Assembly: GCA_964610155.1 (NCBI GenBank)
Contig: CAZSUY010000009.1
Coordinates: forward strand, 1-64,000
Reading direction: 5' to 3'
DNA length: 64,000 nt
Source: JAFGBM01 sp964610155
GTDB lineage: Bacteria > Actinomycetota > Actinomycetes > Actinomycetales > Demequinaceae
The translations under genes and the position numbers were made by a program. Below the pieces are notes generated by a model. The model was given only the letters and a program-made list of their open reading frames with translations. It ran no database searches and was not told the DNA's origin. Shown here piece by piece: positions 16,641 through 23,736 of the stretch; position 1 is the first letter of the stretch; each line of letters opens with the position of its first letter.

Positions 16641-17363
16641 ATGCGAAGACGTCAATGCGCCATCCCAGTGATCGCTACCGCGTTCCTGATCACGGCATGT
16701 GGCGTGATCCCCGGGGCGCCCGATCCCGGCCCGACGGAGTGGATTCCCTCGGTCGATCCGTCGGCAACCCCGATCGATGTCGCCGACGGCCAGTACGGAT
16801 TCACCTCGGCCGAACAGGCCGCGGTGAGGGTAAGAAACTCGGGCTGCGAGGATTTCGGGACGGGAAGCGGGTTCGCGATCGATGATCACACGATCATCAC
16901 CAATCGGCATGTCGTCGACAACTACGAGGACCTCGCCCTCACCACCTCGGACGGGCGGGACCTCAAGGTTGCCTCGGCCTCGACGAGCACGCTCGCCGAT
17001 ATCGCCATCATCACCACCGTTGAAACCCTCGAGCACTACGTTCCCCTCTCCGAGGACGACCCCGAACTGGGAGACACCGTGACGGTGGTCGGCTTCCCCC
17101 TCGGAGAGGAACTCGTTACCTCCACCGGTTTGGTCAAGGAACGTGCCGACGACAACCTGGACAACGCCGACCACATCTTCGTCGTATCCGCAGCGGCGGA
17201 ACCCGGATCATCTGGCTCGGGGGCCTACAACGCCGACGGTGAGGTCTTCGGCGTGCTGTATGCGGGAGAGGACGCTACCAAGTGGGGCTACATCATCCCG
17301 GTGTCAATCATCCGCGATGCGCTAGCCGACTCGACTCCTATTGGACCATCCTGCGACTACTAG
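16641..17363 (+). CDS. Trypsin-like serine protease, lipoprotein (operon gene 5)
   Basis: This is a 240-aa paralogue of gene 2. Its lipobox is LITAC with C20 as the lipidation site. The triad is H90 in TNRHVV, D120 in TLADIAII and S191 in GSSGSGAY. Like gene 2 it has RVRNxGC (C69) and a Cys near the C-terminus (C238). I start it at the ATG at 16641, which has GAGGGG upstream and gives a proper signal peptide. A longer in-frame reading from 16575 overlaps gene 4 and lacks one. It is the last gene of the operon and is convergent with hisA. Confidence 0.88.
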   Translation: MRRRQCAIPVIATAFLITACGVIPGAPDPGPTEWIPSVDPSATPIDVADGQYGFTSAEQAAVRVRNSGCEDFGTGSGFAIDDHTIITNRHVVDNYEDLALTTSDGRDLKVASASTSTLADIAIITTVETLEHYVPLSEDDPELGDTVTVVGFPLGEELVTSTGLVKERADDNLDNADHIFVVSAAAEPGSSGSGAYNADGEVFGVLYAGEDATKWGYIIPVSIIRDALADSTPIGPSCDY

Positions 17364-17392
17364 CGGTCCCTACGCCTTGGTGAGCGTTTGAC

Positions 17393-18139
17393 CTACGGTC
17401 GACCCGCGACGTCGAGAGCCTCGGGCAGGGTGAAGGCCCCCGCGTAGAGGGCCTTGCCGACGATGGCGCCTTCGACCCCTTCAGAAACGAGCCCTCTGAG
17501 AGCGGCGATGTCCTCGAGAGACGAGACCCCCCCGGACGCGACGACTGGGGCAGGGGTCTTTGCACATACCTGGGCAAGGAGCCCGAGGTTGGGGCCCTGG
17601 AGGGTGCCGTCCTTCGTCACGTCGGTGACCACATAGCGTTCGCAACCGACGACATCGAGGCGGGCGAGCACCTCCCAGAGGTCACCGCCCTCTCGGGTCC
17701 AACCGCGGGCGGCGAGGGTCGTACCCCTCACGTCCAGGCCGACGGCGATCCTCTCCCCGAATCGGGCTATAGCCGAGGCCGTCCACTCGGGGTCCTCGAG
17801 CGCGGCCGTTCCCAGGTTGACGCGGGTGCATCCGGTACTAAGGGCGCGCTCAAGCGATTCGTCGTCGCGGATCCCGCCGGACATCTCGACCCTGACGTCG
17901 ACGGCTCCGACGACGGCTGCGAGGAGTTCGGCGTTCGATCCGCGCCCGAAGGCCGCGTCGAGGTCTACTAGGTGGATCCACTCCGCACCGGAGGACTGCC
18001 ACTCCAACGCGGCCGCGAGGGGGTCCCCGTACGACGTCTCGGAGCCGGCTTCCCCCTGGAAGAGGCGGACGGCCTGCCCACCGGCCACGTCGACGGCGGG
18101 CAGGAGCTCAAGACGGGGGCTCTCGGGGGAGTCGGTCAT
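17393..18139 (-). CDS. hisA: Phosphoribosyl isomerase, HisA or bifunctional PriA
   Basis: This is a 248-aa TIM-barrel enzyme that isomerises ProFAR to PRFAR in histidine synthesis. Key stretches are LELLPAVDVAGGQAVRL at the N-terminus with the catalytic Asp, VEMSGGIRDDESLERAL, and VVTDVTKDGTLQGPNL with the second Asp. In many actinobacteria this gene (priA) also serves tryptophan synthesis in place of trpF, which would need a genome check. The ATG at 18139 gives the natural N-terminus. Longer in-frame reading overlaps hisH. It is the last his gene here, 14 bases after hisH. Confidence 0.95.
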   Translation of the reverse strand: MTDSPESPRLELLPAVDVAGGQAVRLFQGEAGSETSYGDPLAAALEWQSSGAEWIHLVDLDAAFGRGSNAELLAAVVGAVDVRVEMSGGIRDDESLERALSTGCTRVNLGTAALEDPEWTASAIARFGERIAVGLDVRGTTLAARGWTREGGDLWEVLARLDVVGCERYVVTDVTKDGTLQGPNLGLLAQVCAKTPAPVVASGGVSSLEDIAALRGLVSEGVEGAIVGKALYAGAFTLPEALDVAGRP

Positions 18140-18153
18140 CAGGATCCTTGTAT

Positions 18154-18807
18154 CTAGAGGGTCGCGAGCCAGTTGAGGAGCAAGCGGAGCCCGGCCGGGC
18201 CGGACTTCTCCGGGTGGAACTGAGTCGCGCTGAGGGGTCCATTCTCGACGGCTGCAACGAAGCGGTCGTGGCGATCTAGAGTTCCCGCCTCCGACCACGT
18301 GACAAGGGGCGGGGCGAGCCGCCCTGAGGGCTCGGGCTTAAGGGGGAATTCGCGCACGGCGTAGGAGTGGACGAAGTAGAACCGTTCGCCCTCGATCCCT
18401 TCAAAGAGCATGGAACCCTTGGGAACCTCGACCTCGGCCCACCCCATGTTCGGGACGACGGGCGCATCGAGCCGCTCGACCACTCCGGGCCACTGTCCCA
18501 ACCCTGCGGTTTCGATGTCGTGTTCGATTCCCTTGTCAAACATCACCTGGAGACCCACACAGACACCCAGCACCGCCCTCCCGCCGGCCAGCCGATGATC
18601 GATGATCCGATCGCCGTGAACCGAATTGAGGCCGGCCATGACCGCGGCGTATGCGCCCACGCCTGGAATGATCAGCCCATCGGCCTTCTCCGCAATGGAT
18701 GGGTCCGCCGTCAGGACCGCCGTCCCCCCAACCTCCTCGACCGCCCGTACGGCGCTCCGGACGTTGCCGAAACCGTAGTCGAGCACACAAACGAGGGGTG
18801 AGGCCAC
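18154..18807 (-). CDS. hisH: Imidazole glycerol phosphate synthase glutaminase subunit
   Basis: This is a 217-aa class I glutamine amidotransferase. It supplies ammonia to HisF in the step that makes IGP and AICAR. The nucleophile Cys is in GVCVGLQVMF and the His-Glu pair is in QFHPEKSG. VLDYGFGNVRS and LIIPGVGAY are also typical. HisF itself is not in the window. The GTG start lies seven bases after TAGAAT, so a leaderless promoter may start here even though the gene is within the his cluster. Confidence 0.96.
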   Translation of the reverse strand: MASPLVCVLDYGFGNVRSAVRAVEEVGGTAVLTADPSIAEKADGLIIPGVGAYAAVMAGLNSVHGDRIIDHRLAGGRAVLGVCVGLQVMFDKGIEHDIETAGLGQWPGVVERLDAPVVPNMGWAEVEVPKGSMLFEGIEGERFYFVHSYAVREFPLKPEPSGRLAPPLVTWSEAGTLDRHDRFVAAVENGPLSATQFHPEKSGPAGLRLLLNWLATL

Positions 18808-18814
18808 GGGTCTG

Positions 18815-18820
18815 ATTCTA
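18815..18820 (-). promoter_or_regulatory. -10 element of a leaderless promoter for hisH
   Basis: TAGAAT is followed by seven bases and the GTG of hisH at 18807. The gap has no Shine-Dalgarno. The arrangement equals that of dnaE. Confidence 0.55.
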
Positions 18821-18831
18821 CCGGGGCGCTG

Positions 18832-19329
18832 TCAACGCCCAACGTCCCGTTGTTCGCGGCGCCCCTGGCGGGCAAGCCTCCGGAGCCGCCAGAACGCGCG
18901 CCACCGACCCATCCTCCCAGAGTGGACCTTGTCGGGGACGTGCGCCAAGAATTTTTCCATCGTCATCGCCCCGGACATGAGCGCGACGACGGCCTCGGGG
19001 GCACGATCGAGCGCAAGCCCAGGCGGGAGTTCCTCCCCCCGCTTCCCGCCCTGCCACCTGACCACCGTCAGGAGCCCATCGCGCCGCTCCATCGCCAGGA
19101 GCACGGCCTCCTTCGTGAAGGTCGACACTCCTGCGGCCGCACGATCGGCGAGTCCCTCCCTGTCGTCGACCATGACGGCCAGCGTCCCCTGCTTGAACTC
19201 GATTACGTCGCACCGGCACCCGTTGAGTGCGCAGATCGCGGCGAGGACATCGGCATTGGAGATCGGGGTCATCAACGCGACGGTGTCGCGGACGAGGAAG
19301 CCCGGCGTCTCCTCGGCCTCACCCGTCAC
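18832..19329 (-). CDS. Conserved-position hypothetical protein between hisB and hisH, 165 aa
   Basis: I do not recognise a domain. The protein is soluble, with an alpha/beta-like centre (ALNGCRCDVIEFKQGTLAVM, then LTVVRWQGGKRGEEL) and a strongly basic C-terminus rich in Arg. The GTG start overlaps the hisB stop as GTGA, so it belongs to the his operon. A small gene of unknown function at this place is, from memory, common in actinobacterial his operons, which hints at a role linked to histidine synthesis or its control. Confidence 0.75.
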   Translation of the reverse strand: MTGEAEETPGFLVRDTVALMTPISNADVLAAICALNGCRCDVIEFKQGTLAVMVDDREGLADRAAAGVSTFTKEAVLLAMERRDGLLTVVRWQGGKRGEELPPGLALDRAPEAVVALMSGAMTMEKFLAHVPDKVHSGRMGRWRAFWRLRRLARQGRREQRDVGR

Positions 19330-19943
19330 AGGGCGCCCTTGGTGCTCGGGATGTCCGTGACCCGTGGGTCGAGCGCCACGGCTGCCCGGAGCGCCCGCGC
19401 GAGCGCCTTGAACTGGGCCTCGACGATGTGGTGTGGGTCGCGCCCGGCCAACACCCTCATGTGGAGCGTTATGCCAGCGTGGCCAGCGATCGATTCGAGC
19501 ACGTGGCCCGTGAGCGAACCGGCGAAGTTACCGCCGATGAGGTGGGTGGCCTGACCAAGGGGCTCCCCCTCGTGTACGAAGTACGGGCGGCCGGACACGT
19601 CGATGACCGCTTGGGCGAGCGCCTCATCCAGCGGCACGACGGCCGCCCCGAAGCGCGAGATTCCCGCCTTGTCGCCGAGAGCTTTCTTGATCGCCTCCCC
19701 GATGGAGATGGCGACGTCTTCAACCGTGTGGTGGGAGTCGACCTCGATGTCGCCGGTCGCCTTGACCGTGAGGTCGATCAGCGAGTGTTTGCCAAACGCC
19801 GTCAGCATATGGTCATAGAACGGGACGCCCGTGGAAACGTCCGTGGCTCCCGTCCCGTCGAGACAAATCTCAACAAAAACGTTCGACTCGGACGTCTTCC
19901 GCTCGATGCGGGCCCGCCGTGGGGAAGCCTTGGTAGGGCTCAT
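19326..19943 (-). CDS. hisB: Imidazoleglycerol-phosphate dehydratase
   Basis: This is the 205-aa monofunctional enzyme that dehydrates IGP to imidazole acetol phosphate. Metal-binding and catalytic motifs are present: GVPFYDHMLTAFGKHSLIDL, DSHHTVEDVAIS and a late DPHHIVEAQFKALARALR. There is no fused phosphatase domain, unlike the E. coli protein. The ATG overlaps the hisC stop as ATGA, showing coupling within the operon. Confidence 0.97.
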   Translation of the reverse strand: MSPTKASPRRARIERKTSESNVFVEICLDGTGATDVSTGVPFYDHMLTAFGKHSLIDLTVKATGDIEVDSHHTVEDVAISIGEAIKKALGDKAGISRFGAAVVPLDEALAQAVIDVSGRPYFVHEGEPLGQATHLIGGNFAGSLTGHVLESIAGHAGITLHMRVLAGRDPHHIVEAQFKALARALRAAVALDPRVTDIPSTKGAL

Positions 19944-21034
19944 CGCGTCACCTCCAGTAGCGCGGCGCGGAACTGCGCCATCTCCTCAGGCGTGCCGATC
20001 GACACGCGCAGCCATCCTTCTGGACCCGTGACGCGGATCAAGACGCCCCGCTCCTTAAGGTCCTCGAATACCTTCTCACGATCCTCAATCGGACCAAAGA
20101 GCGCGAAGTTCGCCTCCGTGTCCGCGACCGTGTACCCCTCCTCGCGGAGCCACTCCACGGTTGCGTCCCGCTCCACGCGGATCGCATCGACCTGGGCCTG
20201 AAGGTCGCTCGCATGGGCGAGCGCCGCACGGGCAACGGCCTGAGTCACGGCGCTCAGGTGATACGGCAGGCGCACGAGGCGCAAGGCTTCGACGATCTCG
20301 GGTGAGGCCGCGAGGTAGCCGAGCCTCCCGCCGGCTAAGGCGAACGCCTTTGACATGGTTCGGGCCACCGCAAGGTGGGGGATGTCCGGGAGGAGAGTCA
20401 GGGCACTCGAGACTCCCCTGTGCCGGAACTCCGCATATGCCTCGTCGACGACGACAACACACCCGTCCTTCACCGCCTCTGCCGCTTCGCACAACGCGGC
20501 AACATCGTCTAGGGACAGTGAGGTCCCGGTCGGGTTGTTGGGGCTAGCGAGCAACACCAGGCTTGGTCGACGTGAGACGATCTCCGCCGAGGCTTCCTCG
20601 ATGGGAATGGTGAAATCGTCCCGCCGAGCGAGGGTGGCATACGTCGTCGCGGTGTCGCGCGCGTATTCCGGATACATCGAGTAGGTCGGGGTGAAGGTCA
20701 GCACCGTGCGGTCGGGTCCCCCGAAGGCCTGGTGCAGGTGAAGCATGACCTCGTTCGATCCGTTCGCCGCCCAGATGTTCTCAAACCGAAGGAAGCCAGC
20801 TCCCGACTCGTGGGCCAGGTAGGCAGCGAGGTCGGTGCGAAGCCCGATGAAGTTCCGATCCGGGTACCGGTTGAGGCCCTCCGCAGCCTTACGAACGGCC
20901 GACGCGATGGCGTCGACCACGTCCTGCGGGGGCGCATACGGATTCTCGTTGACGTTCAGCCGAACGGCCACGTCTAGTTGGGGCGCGCCATACGGCGTCA
21001 GCCCCCGCAACTCGGGTCGGAGCGGCAGTCCCAT
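19940..21034 (-). CDS. hisC: Histidinol-phosphate aminotransferase
   Basis: This is a 364-aa fold-type I PLP enzyme that transaminates imidazole acetol phosphate with glutamate. The visible parts are VNENPYAPP near the N-terminus, ANGSNEVM for cofactor contact, LLASPNNPTG, VVVDEAYAEF and TMSKAFALAGGRLGY, which holds the Schiff-base Lys. The ATG lies only six bases after a TAGACT hexamer that overlaps the stop codon of the upstream Nramp gene. That suggests an internal leaderless promoter, separate from hisD. Confidence 0.97.
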   Translation of the reverse strand: MGLPLRPELRGLTPYGAPQLDVAVRLNVNENPYAPPQDVVDAIASAVRKAAEGLNRYPDRNFIGLRTDLAAYLAHESGAGFLRFENIWAANGSNEVMLHLHQAFGGPDRTVLTFTPTYSMYPEYARDTATTYATLARRDDFTIPIEEASAEIVSRRPSLVLLASPNNPTGTSLSLDDVAALCEAAEAVKDGCVVVVDEAYAEFRHRGVSSALTLLPDIPHLAVARTMSKAFALAGGRLGYLAASPEIVEALRLVRLPYHLSAVTQAVARAALAHASDLQAQVDAIRVERDATVEWLREEGYTVADTEANFALFGPIEDREKVFEDLKERGVLIRVTGPEGWLRVSIGTPEEMAQFRAALLEVTR

Positions 21035-21040
21035 GCGGAA

Positions 21041-21046
21041 AGTCTA
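21041..21046 (-). promoter_or_regulatory. -10 element of a leaderless promoter for hisC
   Basis: TAGACT lies six bases before the hisC ATG. Its TAG is also the stop codon of the Nramp gene, so the promoter was placed without adding an intergenic spacer. No clear -35 is visible. Confidence 0.55.
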
Positions 21047-22282
21047 GTGAGCGCCGAAGGGGACCAGGGCAATCAACGCGGCGTTGAGCGCGATGATCAC
21101 CCCCGCGAACGTCCACGCCACCGCCTTCAAAGGAACCCTGTTCACATGACGTCCCATGAGGCTCCGACGGCTCGTGAACACCACGAGGGGGATCAGGGCG
21201 AACGGAATGCCAATGCTTAAAAACACCTGGCTTAAAACGAGTGCCCACGTGGGATCGATCCCGACGACGAGGATCGCGAGGGCGGGCAGCAGCGTCACCG
21301 ACCGGCGAACTAAAAGCGGCACGTGCTTCTTGAGGAGCCCGGACATGATGACAGAGCCCGCATAACACCCAACCGATGTCGAGGCCAGGCTTGAGGCAAG
21401 TAGCCCCACCGCAAAAACCAAAGCGATACCCGGGCCGAGCGCTTGCGAGATCGCCGAATGCGCGCCGTCGATCGCGTTCGTCCCCTCCACTCCCCTAAGG
21501 CTCGACGCCGCCAGTAGCAGCATCGCGATATTCACCGAACCTGCGACCAGGAGCGACAGCCAAACATCCAGACGGGTCGCGTGGAGCAGGCGCCGCAGTC
21601 GTGTGGGGTCGAGTTCCCTGCCGTGGCGGTCACAAACGAGCGAGGAGTGGAGATAGATGACGTGCGGCATCACCGTGGCACCGAGCATGCTCGCGGCGAG
21701 AAGCACGGTGGGGGTGCCCTCGAAACGCGGCATCAATCCGGACGCAGCCTCCGACCACTCGACGCCGCTGAAGAAGAGTCCGGAGACAAAACCGATGGTG
21801 ATGATGAGCAAGAGCCCGATCACCACGAACTCGAACGACCGCTGGCCACGCCGCGACTGGACGGCCAGAAGGAACAGCGACACGACGCCGACGATGAGGC
21901 CACCCCACCACAGGGGCAGGCCAAACAGAAGATTGAGGGCAATCGCCCCACCGATCACCTCGGCGAGATCTGTCGCCGCCGCGATGAGCTCTGCCTGCGC
22001 CCAATACAACAACCGCGAGCGACGGGAAAGACTCTCCCCTACAAGCTCAGGAAGGGCCCTTCCTGTGATCAGGCCCAACTTGGCCGAAAGGTACTGGATG
22101 ATGACGGCCATGCCATTCGAGAGCACGAGAACCCAGACGAGTAGGTAACCATACTGGGCTCCAGCGGTCACATTCGCGGCGACGTTGCCGGGGTCGACAT
22201 ACGCCACGGCGGCGACGAATGCCGGACCCAGCAGGGTGACAAGGTGCCGTCGGGGCGGCGATGCCGCACGTTCGCTTGCCAT
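21044..22282 (-). CDS. mntH: Nramp-family Mn2+/Fe2+ transporter (MntH-like) inside the his cluster
   Basis: This is a 412-aa proton-coupled divalent metal importer with about eleven hydrophobic segments. The metal-site motifs are there: DPGN in TM1 (VAYVDPGNVAAN) and the MPH motif in TM6 (ATVMPHVIYLHS). Manganese is the usual substrate of such proteins. It sits on the same strand between hisD (five-base gap) and hisC (nine-base gap), an unusual place for it. No Mn-sensing riboswitch or MntR site is visible in the gap, so it likely rides on hisD transcription. Confidence 0.9.
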   Translation of the reverse strand: MASERAASPPRRHLVTLLGPAFVAAVAYVDPGNVAANVTAGAQYGYLLVWVLVLSNGMAVIIQYLSAKLGLITGRALPELVGESLSRRSRLLYWAQAELIAAATDLAEVIGGAIALNLLFGLPLWWGGLIVGVVSLFLLAVQSRRGQRSFEFVVIGLLLIITIGFVSGLFFSGVEWSEAASGLMPRFEGTPTVLLAASMLGATVMPHVIYLHSSLVCDRHGRELDPTRLRRLLHATRLDVWLSLLVAGSVNIAMLLLAASSLRGVEGTNAIDGAHSAISQALGPGIALVFAVGLLASSLASTSVGCYAGSVIMSGLLKKHVPLLVRRSVTLLPALAILVVGIDPTWALVLSQVFLSIGIPFALIPLVVFTSRRSLMGRHVNRVPLKAVAWTFAGVIIALNAALIALVPFGAH

Positions 22283-22287
22283 GGAGC

Positions 22288-23604
22288 CTAGGGTTCTAGA
22301 CGCGCTTGGATGGCTTCGCCGTGGGCCGGAAGGTCCTCCGCATTGGCAAGCGCCACCACGGCGTCCCCGACGTCGGCGAGCGCATCTGCCCCGTATTCGA
22401 CCACGGAAACTGCACGAAGGTACGACGTAACGTTGAGCCCAGAGGTGAATCGTGCGGTTCCCCCCGTCGGTAGCACGTGGTTAGAACCGGCGATGTAGTC
22501 GCCGAGCGACACGGGTGAGTTCGGTCCCACGAAGATGCAGCCCGCCGACGAGATGCGGGCGGCCACATCGGCGGCATCGGCCGTGTGTATCTCGAGGTGC
22601 TCGGCGCCGTAGGCGTCGGCAACGGCGATGGACTGGTCGAGGTCGTCGGTCAGGACGATCGCGCTCTGCATCCCCGTGAGGGCCTCCTTGATCCGCACGG
22701 CGTGCTTCGTGGCGGTAGCGCGGCGGTCGGTCGCCGTGTCGACCGCGTTCGCGAGTTCCTCCGAGTCGGTGATGAGAACCGAGCCTGCAAGGGGGTCGTG
22801 CTCGGCCTGGCTCACGAGGTCTGAGGCCACCAATTCGGGGTCCGCTCCGGCATCGGCGATGACGGCGATCTCCGTCGGGCCGGCCTCAGCGTCGATGCCG
22901 ACCACTCCCCGAACCGCCCTCTTCGCCGCCGTGACGAACCTGTTGCCGGGCCCCGTGATGACGTCGACGGGCTCGCACAGCGGCTCCCCAAGGTCCATGG
23001 CGCCGTAGGCGAGCATCGCGACCGCCTGAGCCCCCCCGGCGGCATATACCTCGTCTACTCCCAGAAGGGCGCACACGGCCAAGATCGTCGGGTGGGGAAG
23101 CCCGGCATTGGTGGCCTGGGGTGGGCTCACAACGGCGATGGATGTGACGCCCGCAGCCTGAGCGGCCACGACGTTCATGACGACCGAGCTCGGATAAACA
23201 GCGAGACCGCCAGGCACATATATGCCCACACGGCGGACGGGAATCCACCGTTGCGAGACGCGCGCTCCTGGAGCGATTTCTACGGTCACCGGGAGTGGCA
23301 CGGTCGCCTCGTGGAATACCCGCACCCGACGGATCGCCTCATCGAAGGCGACTCGCACTGTGGGGTCGAGCGCCTCTAGTGCCGCCGCCATTGCGCCCAC
23401 CGGGACGCGCAGGTGCGTGGGGGTTGTCCCATCGAACCGCTGAGCGTACTCGCGAAGGGCCTCCCCACCACGGACGCGAACATCGGCGATGATCGGCTCG
23501 ACGATGGCGAGGGCATCGGAAACGTCCTCTTTGGCGCGTGGGACGACGGCGAGCAACTCACGAACGCCGAGGCCGCGCCCCCTGAGGTCGATCCGATTCA
23601 GCAC
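22288..23604 (-). CDS. hisD: Histidinol dehydrogenase
   Basis: This is a 438-aa zinc enzyme that oxidises histidinol to histidine in two NAD-dependent steps. Signatures include VRVGGEALREYAQRFDG, VPGGLAVYPSSVVMNVV, GPGNRFVTAAKR, IDAEAGPTEIAVIAD, and a late SVSLGDYIAGSNHVLPTGG. The GTG at 23604 starts six bases after TAGACT, so it is probably leaderless. It is the first gene of the his cluster. Confidence 0.97.
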   Translation of the reverse strand: MLNRIDLRGRGLGVRELLAVVPRAKEDVSDALAIVEPIIADVRVRGGEALREYAQRFDGTTPTHLRVPVGAMAAALEALDPTVRVAFDEAIRRVRVFHEATVPLPVTVEIAPGARVSQRWIPVRRVGIYVPGGLAVYPSSVVMNVVAAQAAGVTSIAVVSPPQATNAGLPHPTILAVCALLGVDEVYAAGGAQAVAMLAYGAMDLGEPLCEPVDVITGPGNRFVTAAKRAVRGVVGIDAEAGPTEIAVIADAGADPELVASDLVSQAEHDPLAGSVLITDSEELANAVDTATDRRATATKHAVRIKEALTGMQSAIVLTDDLDQSIAVADAYGAEHLEIHTADAADVAARISSAGCIFVGPNSPVSLGDYIAGSNHVLPTGGTARFTSGLNVTSYLRAVSVVEYGADALADVGDAVVALANAEDLPAHGEAIQARLEP

Positions 23605-23610
23605 GCCCTT

Positions 23611-23616
23611 AGTCTA
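23611..23616 (-). promoter_or_regulatory. -10 element of a leaderless promoter for hisD
   Basis: TAGACT is followed by AAGGGC and then the GTG of hisD. The six-base gap puts the transcription start at the start codon. This would be the main promoter of the his cluster. Confidence 0.6.
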
Positions 23617-23640
23617 AAGGTGACGCCCTCAGAAACAGCG

Positions 23641-23691
23641 CACGCCAGAGGCGGCCGCACGCCAGAGGCGGCCGCACGCTAGAGGCGGTAC
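23641..23691. repeat. Tandem repeat of a 17-base unit between hisD and dnaE
   Basis: Two exact copies of CACGCCAGAGGCGGCCG are followed by a third copy that diverges at its sixth base and at its end. They lie upstream of hisD and downstream of dnaE. The unit holds a GGCGGC core but no clear inverted repeat. Confidence 0.85.
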
Positions 23692-23736
23692 GGCCTGAAG
23701 GCGGCACAGTCTGAAGGGGCCCGTCGAGGGCCTGCC

